Shown: piece after piece, positions 8,778 to 17,743 of the stretch
Layout: each line of letters starts with the position of its first letter
Position numbering within the stretch: position 1 is the stretch's first letter
Assembly (NCBI GenBank): GCA_965215765.1
Contig: OZ244118.1
Coordinates: 496,001 to 560,000, forward strand
DNA length: 64,000 nt
DNA from: G965212025 sp965215765
Lineage (GTDB): Bacteria; Pseudomonadota; Gammaproteobacteria; Poriferisulfidales; Oxydemutatoraceae
Direction of reading: 5' to 3'
Notes under the pieces: model-generated
Told to the model about the DNA's origin: nothing
What the model saw: the letters and a program-made list of their open reading frames with translations, nothing else
Database searches by the model: none
Made by a program: the position numbers and the translations under genes

Positions 8778-9857
8778 GTGAACAGACATTTGGCAGCGGG
8801 CGCGTTGGAAAGCTGGCGAATCACCCGCCTGAAGTGCCGACTGATCGTCTGGTGCCTGGGGGCGGCTCTGTTGCTCGTGTTGGTTCTTGCTTCCACCGTA
8901 GGCGCCGTGTCGCTACCATTTGCCGAATTGTTTCACGCGCTCGTCGGAGATGGCGACTTTCAGGAAGGGGAAGACGTGCTTGCCACTTACTGGTCCATCT
9001 GGTTCTCGCTGCGTCTGCCGCGTCTGCTGCTCGCAGCGGTGATCGGGATGGTGCTGGCGGGCAGTGGCGTGGTCATGCAAAGTCTGTTCCAGAATCCGCT
9101 CGGCGATCCTGCATTGTTGGGGGTGTCAGGCGGTGCCGCGATGGGCACGGTTCTTGTTTTGGCATTGGGCTGGCACCTGGGTGGCGGTCTTTCATTCATG
9201 GTTTTGCCTTTTGCCGCCTTTGTTGGGGGTTTGCTTGCTGTTCTTCTTGTCTACATGGTTGCGCGTCGGGTCGGTCGTACGGATATGGCGTCCTTGCTGT
9301 TGGGTGGTGTGGCGCTGAATGCGTTAACTGCGGCGGTAACCGGGGTGTTCATTGTTCGCTCCACTGACCCGGAATTGCGTGGATTCATGTTTTGGATGTT
9401 GGGCGGCTTGGACGACGCTGACTGGTTCCGGCTTGGTGTGGTATCGCTTTTTGCTTTTCCGGCGCTCGCGGTGATTTTGGCGGCGAGCAAGGAGCTGGAC
9501 GCCTTTGCCTTGGGAGAGCGCAACGCCTTGTGGCTGGGATTGGCAGTTGAGCGCTGGCGTTTGGCGTTGGTCATCGCTGTTTCCGTTGCTGTCGGGATCA
9601 GCGTGGCATTTTGCGGAATCATCGGCTTTGTCGGTTTGCTTGCGCCGCACTTGGTGCGTGCCTTGATCGGGGCAAGCCATGCGACCTTGTTGCCGGGGGC
9701 GTTGTTTTTGGGAGCCATCATTCTGGTTTTGGCGGATCTGGTCGCGCGCACCGCATTTTTGCCCGGAGAGGCACCAGTCGGTGTGATGACTGCTTTCCTG
9801 GGGGTTCCGTTTTTTCTGTTCCTGTTGCTTGCCAATCGGCAGCGCGATTTCGCTTGA
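8778..9857 (+). CDS. hmuU: FecCD/BtuC-type ABC permease, probably haem importer HmuU
   Basis: 359 residues from a GTG start that matches the start of the six truncated upstream copies. The protein has about nine or ten helices and the family motifs 'LRLPRLLLAAVIGMVLAGSG' and 'QSLFQNPLGDPALLGVSGGA' (helix 2-3), 'GFVGLLAPHLVRALIGASH' (the ATPase-contacting loop) and 'LPGEAPVGVMTAFLGVPFF' near the end. Members carry siderophores, haem or cobalamin across the inner membrane. The adjoining ATPase is HmuV-like, which is why I favour haem. No periplasmic binding protein gene is next to it. The stop overlaps the ATPase start. Confidence 0.85.
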   Translation: MNRHLAAGALESWRITRLKCRLIVWCLGAALLLVLVLASTVGAVSLPFAELFHALVGDGDFQEGEDVLATYWSIWFSLRLPRLLLAAVIGMVLAGSGVVMQSLFQNPLGDPALLGVSGGAAMGTVLVLALGWHLGGGLSFMVLPFAAFVGGLLAVLLVYMVARRVGRTDMASLLLGGVALNALTAAVTGVFIVRSTDPELRGFMFWMLGGLDDADWFRLGVVSLFAFPALAVILAASKELDAFALGERNALWLGLAVERWRLALVIAVSVAVGISVAFCGIIGFVGLLAPHLVRALIGASHATLLPGALFLGAIILVLADLVARTAFLPGEAPVGVMTAFLGVPFFLFLLLANRQRDFA

Positions 9858-10648
9858 GCCTGGTTGCTGACTCGCTGAGTTACGGTGTCGGTGGGAAAAC
9901 ACTGATACGCGATTTCAATATGGTTTTTCATCGCGGGGAAATGGTCGCGGTGGTGGGGAACAACGGTTCGGGCAAATCCACGCTGCTGTCTTTGTTGGCT
10001 GGGTGCCCGCCGCCGGATGCGGGTTCGATTCGTCTGGATGATCTGGAACTTGGCGACTGGAAGGTTGCCGCTCTTGCGCGTCGCCGAACCATGTTGCCGC
10101 AGGCCTTTGCCTTGAATTTTCCTTACTGCGTGGCGGACGTGGTAAAAATGGGGGGTGTTTCGGGCGCTTTTCAACGGCGGGAAGCCCAGCTCTTTCAGGA
10201 GGTCATGCATTGGTTTGACGTTGGTCACCTGGCGAACGCGCGGTGGGACACGCTTTCCGGCGGTGAGCGGCAACGGGTTCATCTTGCCCGGGCGGTGCTG
10301 CAGGTTTTGACGGGAGACGCAGACGAATTTCGTTATTTATTGCTCGACGAACCAACGGCGTCTCTTGATCTCAAGTATGGTCACCGCCTGATGGAAGTGT
10401 TGGAAAAACTGTTGGAAGCAGGGGTGTGCGTGGTTCTGGTCAGCCATGACTTGACCTTGTTGCTGAACAGTGTGGATCTTGTCGTCATGCTGGAATCCGG
10501 GAAGGTGTATTTTCAGGGTCCGCCGGACGTCGCGCTGGATTCTGACAAGATCGGTGCCGTCTTCGGGGTGGGTGCCACTTTGCTTCGTGAATCGGCGAGT
10601 GGACAGGTGGCGTTGCTCACGGAGCCTCTATGCAGGAACCGTGCGTGA
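9854..10648 (+). CDS. hmuV: ABC transporter ATP-binding protein, HmuV-like
   Basis: 264 residues from a TTG start (9854) that overlaps the permease stop by four bases. ABC motifs in order: Walker A 'GNNGSGKSTLL', Q-loop 'RRTMLPQ', signature 'LSGGERQRVHLARAVL', Walker B 'YLLLDEPTASLD' and switch His in 'VLVSHD'. The 'FPYCVADVVKMG' stretch and overall length match haem-import ATPases (HmuV) better than BtuD or FecE. It energises the permease encoded just upstream. The frame is open far upstream of the chosen start, but that part only shadows the permease gene. Confidence 0.83.
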   Translation: MSLVADSLSYGVGGKTLIRDFNMVFHRGEMVAVVGNNGSGKSTLLSLLAGCPPPDAGSIRLDDLELGDWKVAALARRRTMLPQAFALNFPYCVADVVKMGGVSGAFQRREAQLFQEVMHWFDVGHLANARWDTLSGGERQRVHLARAVLQVLTGDADEFRYLLLDEPTASLDLKYGHRLMEVLEKLLEAGVCVVLVSHDLTLLLNSVDLVVMLESGKVYFQGPPDVALDSDKIGAVFGVGATLLRESASGQVALLTEPLCRNRA

Positions 10649-10798
10649 TAGCATAAGCGGCGACCGCTTGTTCCGAGATGGAGCCTTTCAGTCAGAGCGA
10701 CGTGTATTGATCAGAATGATGCGTGAAAGTGCGCTTCGGGTCTTCAGTTCCGGGATCCGTATGGTGCCGGTTTTTACTCACTAAAAAAAGCAAAAATT
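10649..10798. promoter_or_regulatory. recA upstream region without a LexA box
   Basis: These 150 bases separate hmuV from recA and should hold the recA promoter. No CTG trinucleotide occurs in them, so a gammaproteobacterial LexA box (CTG-N10-CAG) cannot be present. No strong -35/-10 pair stands out; an A-rich stretch lies just before the start codon. Confidence 0.5.
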
Positions 10799-11806
10799 AT
10801 GGCTAATTTGAAAAAATCATTAAGTGCTACTTTAAGCAAAATCGAACAGGATTTCGGCAAGGGGGCGGTGATGCGTATGGGTGAAACAGAGGCCGCGAAC
10901 GTTCCTGTGATTTCCACGGGTTCGCTCTCTTTGGATGCCGCGCTCGGTATTGGCGGCTTGCCTATCAAACGCGTGGTGGAAATTTACGGGCCGGAGTCTT
11001 CGGGTAAAACCACCTTGGCTTTGCACGTGATCGCGGAGTGCCAGAAACAGGGAGGCGTTGCTGCCTTTGTTGATGCCGAGCACGCCTTGGATCCCGTCTA
11101 CACAGAAAAGTTGGGAGTGAACGTGGCAGAGTTGCTGGTTTCACAACCTGATAACGGGGAACAGGCTCTGGGGATTACTGACTTGCTGGTGGCTTCCGGA
11201 GAGGTGCAGGTAGTGGTCGTGGATTCGGTTGCAGCCTTGACGCCACGCGCGGAAATAGAAGGGGAAATGGGTGACAGCCACATGGGCTTGCACGCGCGCC
11301 TGATGTCTCAAGCTCTGAGAAAACTGACTGCCAGTATCCAGCGTGGCAATGCTTTGGTGATTTTCATCAACCAGATCCGCATGAAAATCGGGGTCATGTT
11401 CGGTAACCCGGAGACCACGACCGGTGGCAACGCCCTGAAGTTCTTTTCTTCGATGCGCCTGGAAATCCGGCGTCAGTCCACAATAAAGGATGGGGACAAA
11501 GTCCTGGGTAACGAAGTGAAGGTCAAGGTGGTCAAAAACAAGCTTGCTCCGCCGTTTCGCATCGCGCATTTTGAAATTCGTTATGGCGAAGGCATCAATC
11601 AGGTGACAGAGCTGCTCACTCTGGGGGTCGAAAATGATCTGGTAGAGAAAGCCGGTTCCTGGTATTCCTACAAGGGAAAGAGGATAGGGCAGGGGAAAGA
11701 AAACGCGCGTACGTGGTTGAAAGGTCACCCTGAAGAAAGAGAGGTGCTGCGAGCGGCGTTACGCGAAAAATTGTTGCCTTCTTTGGCTGCGTCTGCATCC
11801 GGGTAA
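10799..11806 (+). CDS. recA: Recombinase RecA
   Basis: 335 residues. Walker A 'GPESSGKTT' lies at ~64-72, followed by 'VDAEHALDP', 'VVVVDSVAALTPRAEIEGEM', the L2 loop 'GNPETTTGGNALKFF', and the C-terminal domain. RecA forms filaments on single-stranded DNA for strand exchange and SOS signalling. The protein ends in 'LREKLLPSLAASASG', without the acidic tail seen in Escherichia coli RecA (353 residues); the tail modulates activity there. recX follows within a few bases. Confidence 0.98.
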   Translation: MANLKKSLSATLSKIEQDFGKGAVMRMGETEAANVPVISTGSLSLDAALGIGGLPIKRVVEIYGPESSGKTTLALHVIAECQKQGGVAAFVDAEHALDPVYTEKLGVNVAELLVSQPDNGEQALGITDLLVASGEVQVVVVDSVAALTPRAEIEGEMGDSHMGLHARLMSQALRKLTASIQRGNALVIFINQIRMKIGVMFGNPETTTGGNALKFFSSMRLEIRRQSTIKDGDKVLGNEVKVKVVKNKLAPPFRIAHFEIRYGEGINQVTELLTLGVENDLVEKAGSWYSYKGKRIGQGKENARTWLKGHPEEREVLRAALREKLLPSLAASASG

Positions 11807-11813
11807 CGCGTGG

Positions 11814-12299
11814 TTGGTGGAAGCGGCGGTTGCTCCCGTTCAGATTGTGCAAAAGCAAAGCAACAGAGTTCCGGTTTATGAAAAAGCACTCGCTTTGCTT
11901 GGCCGACGTGAACACGCGCGATCTGAGTTGTGCGGCAAGCTGCTGCACCGGCACTATTCCAAAGCGGAGATAGACGAGACCCTGGATTCTCTGGAAGCGG
12001 AGGGTCTGCTTTCCGATCACCGCTTTTGCGCCATGTACATCCTGTCCAGAAACCAGAGGGGCTATGGTCCCTTGCGAATCTCGCGCGAACTGTGCGCGAA
12101 GCAGGTGGCGAAAGACATTGTGTCGGCGGCGATTGCGAGTTGTGAATGTGACTGGGAGGCGAGTGCCCGGCAATGTTATGCAAAACGCTATGGCGAAGGG
12201 CGTATGCGCGCCGGAGAACCACCTGCAAAGCAACAGCACTATCTTTTTCAGCGTGGCTTTCCGGGCGAGGTCATAGCGCGTGTCCTGGCGGGTGAGTAG
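11814..12299 (+). CDS. recX: Regulatory protein RecX
   Basis: About 161 residues, from TTG 11814 or GTG 11817 (neither is decisive). It shows the RecX pattern of three-helix repeats: 'ALALLGRREHARSELCGKLL', 'IDETLDSLEAEGLLSDHRFC', 'RGYGPLRISRELCAK' and 'HYLFQRGFPGEVIARVL'. RecX limits RecA filament growth. Its position just after recA is the usual one and the two are likely cotranscribed. alaS follows 15 bases downstream. Confidence 0.92.
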   Translation: MVEAAVAPVQIVQKQSNRVPVYEKALALLGRREHARSELCGKLLHRHYSKAEIDETLDSLEAEGLLSDHRFCAMYILSRNQRGYGPLRISRELCAKQVAKDIVSAAIASCECDWEASARQCYAKRYGEGRMRAGEPPAKQQHYLFQRGFPGEVIARVLAGE

Positions 12300-12314
12300 C
12301 GTGAAGGCCAGGCG

Positions 12315-14918
12315 ATGAATCAGACCGTCAACAAAAGTCACGAAATCCGTTCGGCTTTTCTGGATTTCTTCCGGCAGCGTGGCCATCGGGTTGTGCCTTC
12401 GAGCTCGCTCGTCCCGGCGGGTGATCCCAGTCTGCTGTTCACCAATTCCGGCATGGTGCAGTTCAAGGATATTTTTCTGGGCAACGTGCAAAGCGACTAT
12501 CAGCGGGCGGTCAGCTGCCAGCGTTGTTTGCGTGCGGGCGGCAAACACAATGATTTGGAAAATGTGGGCTACACCCGAAGCCATCACACTTTTTTCGAAA
12601 TGCTCGGCAACTTCAGTTTTGGCGATTACTCCAAGCGCGAAGCAATCATCTATGCGTGGGATTTTTTGGAGGAAGTCTTGCGATTGCCGCCCGAGAAATT
12701 GTGGGTCACGGTTTATAAAGACGACCATGAGGCGGCAGAAATCTGGCTGAATGAAACCGGAATTGACCGGCAGCGTATTTCGCTTCTGGGAGAGGCGGAC
12801 AATTTCTGGGCGATGGGAAAAACCGGACCTTGCGGGCCATGCGCCGAGGTCTATTACGACCGCGGGCCAGAAGTGAAAGGAGGGCCGCCGGGGTCGGGCG
12901 AAGACGGGGAACGCTTTGTCGAGATATGGAACCTGGTCTTCATGCTCCATGAGCGAGACGAGCAGGATCAATTGCACGACTTGCCGCGTCAGTGTGTAGA
13001 TACCGGGATGGGTCTGGAGCGCATTTCGGCAGTGATGCAGGGTGTGGAGTCCAATTTTGAAACCGATTTGTTCACCACGCTCCTGCGTCGGGTCGCCGAG
13101 CTTCTTTCTGTGTATGGGCTGGATCATCCTTCTTTGAAAGTGATTGCCGACCATGCCCGTGCCTGTACTTTTTTGATCGCAGACGGGGTTTTTCCTGCCA
13201 ATGACGGGCACGGCTATGTTTTAAGAAGAATCATTCGTCGTGCCATCCGTCATGGGCACAAACTGGGTGCGCGGCGGCCTTTTTTCCACCAGCTTGCCGG
13301 GCAGGTGATCAAGGAGATGCATTCTGTCTATCCTGAGTTGCTTGAGCCGCGTGATTTCGTGATGCGTGTGCTGGAATCGGAAGAATTGCGTTTTGCCGAA
13401 ACGCTGGACGAGGGCTTGAAAATTCTTGAGGCCGAGTTGCCGAGGCTGTCTGGTTCGGAAATTCCCGGAGAGTTTGTTTTCAAGCTTTTTGACACGTATG
13501 GATTTCCGGCTGACCTGACTGCGGATATTGCGCGCGAGAAAAATCTCCAGGTCGATTTGGCTGGTTTTGAGACTGCCATGCGAGCGCAGCGTTCCCGCTC
13601 ACGTGCGGCGGCCGGCTTTCGTGCTTCACGCAAATCAGATACCCCGACCATCTCAAGCAAAAGCATATTTTGCGGATACCAGTCGTCTGCCGAAACGGTG
13701 CGGCTGCTTGAGATGTTCGTGGATGGCAATTCGGTCAATTGCATCACGCAAAATCAGGATGCAGTTGTGGTGCTGGATAAGACGCCGTTTTATGCGGAAG
13801 GTGGTGGGCAGCTTGGTGACACCGGTCATTTGGAAAACAGGGATGGCTTTTTTGCCGTCCATGACACCCAAAAGCGGGGTCACGCGATCATGCATTACGG
13901 CACCCTGCAGAAAGGGACAATCCAGGTTGGCGAGGCCGTGTTTGCCCAGATTGATCAGCAAAGACGAGCGAACTTGGCGTTAAACCATTCCGCAACGCAT
14001 CTTATGAACGCCGCGCTACGGCAAGTTCTGGGTAAACATGTTGCCCAGAAAGGTTCACTCGTTGCCCCGGATCGCCTGCGCTTCGATTTTTCCCACGACC
14101 GGCGCCTGTCAGAAGCTGAAAAGGCGGAAATAGAAGCTTTGGTGAATCAGGAAATCCGGCGAAACTCGGAAGTGCAGGTTGAACTTTTGCCGCGCGAGAA
14201 AGCCATTGCCAAGGGGGCACAGGCGTTGTTCGGGGAGAAATACGAGGATGAAGTCCGGGTGCTGAGCATGGGGAAATTTTCCATAGAGCTTTGTGGCGGC
14301 ACGCACGTCTCGCGTACCGGCGATATCGGGCTGTTCAAAATCATTTCCGACTCGGCCATTGCTGCCGGAGTCAGGCGTATAGAGGCACTGAGCGGGGAAG
14401 TTGCGTACCAGCATGTCAGTGAAGCGGAGCAGCAGTTGAAAGAGGTGGCACTATTGCTGAAAACAGAGCCCCCCATGCTCCTGGAAAAAGTCAAAAAATT
14501 GCTGGCCGAGCGTCGGGCGTTGGCAAAGCGTCCGGACAAAGAACGAGGCAGGAGCCTTTTTATTCCGGGGATGCTGAACTCATACGACGTTAACGGGGTC
14601 AAAGTGTTAACAGGACAGTTGCCGAAGATGGATCGTCAGCACCTTCGCCAACAGGTGGATCTGTTAAAAGGTGATTTGGATCGCGGGGTGGTGGTGGTGG
14701 CGAGTGCTGAAAGTGGCAAAGTGCGCCTGGCAGTAGGGGTCACGCAAGAGATGGTCGGGCAAATTCATGCGGGTCGGCTGGCTTCCAGCCTGGCAGAAAA
14801 GCTGGGTGGCAAAGGGGGTGGCCGCGCCAATATGGCGGAAGCCGGTGGCGACAAACCAGACGCCATTGAGGACGTGCTGTCCCAAGTGCCCACCTGGGTT
14901 CGCGCCCGGATTTCCTGA
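12315..14918 (+). CDS. alaS: Alanyl-tRNA synthetase
   Basis: 867 residues, normal for the family. The N-terminal class II catalytic core has 'FTNSGMVQFKDIFLG' and 'HHTFFEMLGNFSFGDYSKRE'. The editing domain carries the zinc-binding pair 'HSATH' (~558) and 'CGGTH' (~661). The C-terminal C-Ala domain ends in 'GGKGGGRANMAEAGG'. The enzyme charges tRNA-Ala and hydrolyses mischarged Ser/Gly-tRNA-Ala. The recA-recX-alaS-lysC order is typical of gammaproteobacteria. Confidence 0.98.
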   Translation: MNQTVNKSHEIRSAFLDFFRQRGHRVVPSSSLVPAGDPSLLFTNSGMVQFKDIFLGNVQSDYQRAVSCQRCLRAGGKHNDLENVGYTRSHHTFFEMLGNFSFGDYSKREAIIYAWDFLEEVLRLPPEKLWVTVYKDDHEAAEIWLNETGIDRQRISLLGEADNFWAMGKTGPCGPCAEVYYDRGPEVKGGPPGSGEDGERFVEIWNLVFMLHERDEQDQLHDLPRQCVDTGMGLERISAVMQGVESNFETDLFTTLLRRVAELLSVYGLDHPSLKVIADHARACTFLIADGVFPANDGHGYVLRRIIRRAIRHGHKLGARRPFFHQLAGQVIKEMHSVYPELLEPRDFVMRVLESEELRFAETLDEGLKILEAELPRLSGSEIPGEFVFKLFDTYGFPADLTADIAREKNLQVDLAGFETAMRAQRSRSRAAAGFRASRKSDTPTISSKSIFCGYQSSAETVRLLEMFVDGNSVNCITQNQDAVVVLDKTPFYAEGGGQLGDTGHLENRDGFFAVHDTQKRGHAIMHYGTLQKGTIQVGEAVFAQIDQQRRANLALNHSATHLMNAALRQVLGKHVAQKGSLVAPDRLRFDFSHDRRLSEAEKAEIEALVNQEIRRNSEVQVELLPREKAIAKGAQALFGEKYEDEVRVLSMGKFSIELCGGTHVSRTGDIGLFKIISDSAIAAGVRRIEALSGEVAYQHVSEAEQQLKEVALLLKTEPPMLLEKVKKLLAERRALAKRPDKERGRSLFIPGMLNSYDVNGVKVLTGQLPKMDRQHLRQQVDLLKGDLDRGVVVVASAESGKVRLAVGVTQEMVGQIHAGRLASSLAEKLGGKGGGRANMAEAGGDKPDAIEDVLSQVPTWVRARIS

Positions 14919-14957
14919 CTGTTCGTTCAGATTTCTTTTCCGGTTCAAGAGTTGTCA

Positions 14958-16175
14958 ATGGAGATTGTCGTCCACAAATTCGGGGGGTCTTCGCTTGCCA
15001 CCCTGGAGTCCATGGAGCATGTTGCCGCCAAAATTGCCGAGGCGCACCGGACTGAGGAAAACATCGTCGTCGTCGTGTCTGCCATGGGAAACGAGACCGA
15101 TCGTTTGCTGGACTTGGCGAAGGGTGCGGACAGCAATTGCCGTGGTCGCGAACTGGATGCCATATTGGCTTCCGGCGAACAGGTCAGCGCAGCACTTCTG
15201 GCGACGATGTTGCTGAAGCACCGTGTTGACGCGGTTTCTTTCAGTGGCAGGCAGGCAGGAATCGTGACCGAGGACAGACATAATCGGGCACTCATCAAAA
15301 GCATTGATTGCAGCGCGATAAAAGCGTGTTTGCACGACGGGAAAGTCGTGGTGGTGACCGGGTTTCAGGGCACGAATGAGGCCGGAGAGATCACGACTTT
15401 GGGGCGAGGGGGGTCTGACATGACTGCTGTTGCCTTGGCGGCTGTTTTGGAGGCCAGAGAGTGCTGGATTTACACGGATGTGGAAGGGGTGTATACGACT
15501 GACCCACGTATCGAACCGAAGGCAAGAAAGTTGTCACGGATCACGTTTGAGGAGATGTTGGAAATGGCGAGCTTGGGCTCACAGGTTTTACAGAATCGGG
15601 CAGTGCGGTTCGCCGAGGAATACAATGTTTCCCTGCGAGTGCTTTCCACTTTTGTCACAGGAGAAGGAACTTTGATTGTTAAAAATGAAGAAGACTTGGA
15701 AAAGGCCAGGATAGTCGGCATTGCCGCCAACCGGGATGAGGCGCAACTGACCATCACCCGAGTCAAGGATCAGCCAGGTGTTGCCGCGAGAATACTGGAA
15801 GCCGTTGCGGCTCAAGATATCGAGGTGGACATGATCGTACAGAACGTGGTGGCCAGCAGTCAGCTGGCGGACTTCACGTTCACGGTTCACCGCAGTGAAT
15901 ATTTGCGAGCTTTGTCATGCTTGCAAGAGCTTGCCAAGGAATTGGATTCGGGGCCGGTTTTTGGCGATGATGACATCGTGAAGGTTTCGCTGGTCGGTGT
16001 CGGGATGCGATCCCACGCCGGTATTGCCGCCAAAATGTTTGCCGCCATTGCCAAAAACGGCATCAATATCAAAATGATTTCCACTTCCGAAATTAAAATA
16101 TCCGTGGTGGTGGAGTCGCGGCATACGAAAGAATTGGTGCGTATTTTGCACGAGGCTTTCCACTTGGACGCTTAA
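14958..16175 (+). CDS. lysC: Aspartate kinase with two C-terminal ACT domains
   Basis: 405 residues from ATG 14958; a TTG six bases upstream is less likely because family members begin right at 'IVVHKFGGSS'. The amino acid kinase domain (~1-240) has 'KFGGSS', 'VSAMGNETDRL' and 'TLGRGGSDMTAVALA'. Two ACT domains (~265-405) are expected to bind lysine/threonine for feedback control. The reaction is the ATP-dependent phosphorylation of aspartate that opens lysine, threonine and methionine synthesis. In many relatives csrA follows; here a DUF4396 gene does. Confidence 0.96.
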   Translation: MEIVVHKFGGSSLATLESMEHVAAKIAEAHRTEENIVVVVSAMGNETDRLLDLAKGADSNCRGRELDAILASGEQVSAALLATMLLKHRVDAVSFSGRQAGIVTEDRHNRALIKSIDCSAIKACLHDGKVVVVTGFQGTNEAGEITTLGRGGSDMTAVALAAVLEARECWIYTDVEGVYTTDPRIEPKARKLSRITFEEMLEMASLGSQVLQNRAVRFAEEYNVSLRVLSTFVTGEGTLIVKNEEDLEKARIVGIAANRDEAQLTITRVKDQPGVAARILEAVAAQDIEVDMIVQNVVASSQLADFTFTVHRSEYLRALSCLQELAKELDSGPVFGDDDIVKVSLVGVGMRSHAGIAAKMFAAIAKNGINIKMISTSEIKISVVVESRHTKELVRILHEAFHLDA

Positions 16176-16207
16176 GGGGATTCTGCCGAGGGAGCGCTCG
16201 TTACGTC

Positions 16208-16654
16208 ATGCTGCTGGCTTCAAATGTTCCGGATTTCTGGACTTGCCGCACGACTTGGCGGCGAAGTGCCTACAACACGATGTGGTGCCTGATTGGTTGC
16301 TCGATAGGTGACCTTGGCACCATCCTGTTTTTTCAATTGTCAGGAATTCAGTGGCCGGTTCTGGCGATTATGGTTTTGGCAATGGTTAATGGGCTGGCAA
16401 CCAGCCTGATACTTGAGACAGTGGTCTTGCTGCGTGGCGGGATGGTTCTCGCGTTGGCTTTCAAAACCGCTTTTGGAATGAGTTTTGCTTCCATGCTGGG
16501 CATGGAGGCCATCATGAATACGGTCGATTTTTTCCTTGTAGGCGGTGCAAGGATTGTACTTTGGGCCTTACCATTCGTTCTTTTGGCTGGCTTCCTCGCC
16601 CCTTGGCCGTACAACTACCGGCAGTTGAAAAAGCACGGCAAAGCTTGCCACTGA
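16208..16654 (+). CDS. DUF4396 family membrane protein
   Basis: 148 residues with about four predicted helices. The segment 'NTMWCLIGCSIGDLGTILFF' and the Met-rich 'GMSFASMLGMEAIMNTVDFF' resemble DUF4396 proteins, whose function is not known. The N-terminus is short and slightly basic. It lies 32 bases after lysC on the same strand, so cotranscription is possible. The gene ends just before the mobB repeat region, which lies on the opposite strand. Confidence 0.7.
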   Translation: MLLASNVPDFWTCRTTWRRSAYNTMWCLIGCSIGDLGTILFFQLSGIQWPVLAIMVLAMVNGLATSLILETVVLLRGGMVLALAFKTAFGMSFASMLGMEAIMNTVDFFLVGGARIVLWALPFVLLAGFLAPWPYNYRQLKKHGKACH

Positions 16655-16758
16655 ATCGCGTGGCAAACGAGCCATCCCGCGAGAATTCGGAAATGGCCGG
16701 GTTTGTCAGCTCTGTGCTCAGGTTGATGCCGGAAGCAGATCTGCTGAGTCAGCGGTCG

Positions 16759-17155
16759 CTACCAAGAAGACCGTAGCAAGCCCCCGCATTCACGCACAAT
16801 AAAGTCCGCAATGGCGGCACTGTCATTGATGGGCAGCACGGGAATCCGGATGTTTTCAGGAGTTTGCCCGTCGCTTGCGAAGGCAATGATGTCGGGGTCG
16901 TGTGGGTACAGGGGGGCGCGCCAAAGCGGTTCGATGCAATTCGATTTTCGGAAAGAGTTCTTTTTTGAATCCTTCCACCAACACCAGATCAAGCGACCTC
17001 AGATCGAGTTTTGGCAACAGTTCCTGCAACGTGGGCTCGCGCGTGTTTTCTGGCAATTCCGTAACCAGGGCATGGCGCCTGCCGGAAGAAATCAGCATTT
17101 GTTCCGCACCCGCATGGCGCAGTTCATAGCTGTCCTAGCCTGGCAGATCGGTGGC
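16759..17155 (-). pseudogene. Truncated, frameshifted mobB copy (distal)
   Basis: It matches mobB from about residue 53 to the stop at 16759. The N-terminal GTP-binding P-loop is absent. An indel near 16915 breaks the frame within the part corresponding to 'ELHRTVL'. No start codon stands at a sensible place, so a functional product is unlikely. Confidence 0.85.
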
Positions 17156-17249
17156 GAACGAGCCATCCCGCGAGAATTCGGAAATGGCCGGGTTTGTCAG
17201 CCCTGCGCTCAGGCTGATGCCGGAAGCAGATCGGCTGAGTCAGCAGTCG

Positions 17250-17650
17250 CTACCAAGGAGACCGTAGCAAGCCTCCGCATTCACGCACAATAAAGTCCGC
17301 AATGGCGGTAACTGTTATTGATGGGCAGCACGGGAATCCGGATGTTTTCAGGGGCTTGCCCGTCGCTTGCGAAGGCAATGATGTTGGGGTCGTGTGGGTA
17401 CAGTGGCGCGCGCGCCAAAACGGTTCGATGCAATTCGATTTTCGGAAAGAATTCTTTTTTGAATCCTTCCACCAGCGCCAGATCAAGCGACTTCAGATCG
17501 AGTTTTGGCAGCAGTTCCTGCAGCGTGGGTTCGCGCGTGTTTTCTGGTAATTCCGTAACCAGGGCATGGCACCTGCCGGAAGAAACCAGCATTTGTCCCG
17601 CGCCCGCATGGCGCAGCTCATAGCTGTCCTTGCCTGGCAGATCGGTATCG
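17250..17650 (-). pseudogene. Truncated mobB copy (proximal)
   Basis: Same extent as the distal copy and closer in sequence to the intact gene. The frame is open from 'MLVSSGRCHALV' to 'IPVLPINNS', then shifts by one base near 17310. The P-loop is missing, so it cannot carry out the MobB function. Confidence 0.85.
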
Positions 17651-17743
17651 AATGAGCCATCCCGCGAGAATTCGGAAATGGTCGGGTTTGTCAGCCCTGC
17701 GCTCAGGCTGATGCCGGAAGCAGAACGGCTGAGTCAGCAGTCG

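Larger units (their letters stand above)
16671..17655 (-). repeat. Two truncated tandem copies of mobB (units of 491 and 494 bp)
   Basis: The segment beginning 'GCCATCCCGCGAGAATTCGG' occurs at 16671, 17162 and 17656; the third leads into the intact mobB. Each copy holds the 3' two thirds of mobB plus about 90 bases beyond its stop, and stops abruptly at the codons for FDTDLPG. The P-loop end is therefore missing. The joint lies at shared short sequence (AGCCAT). Because mobB is on the minus strand, the copies sit downstream of its stop. Confidence 0.9.
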
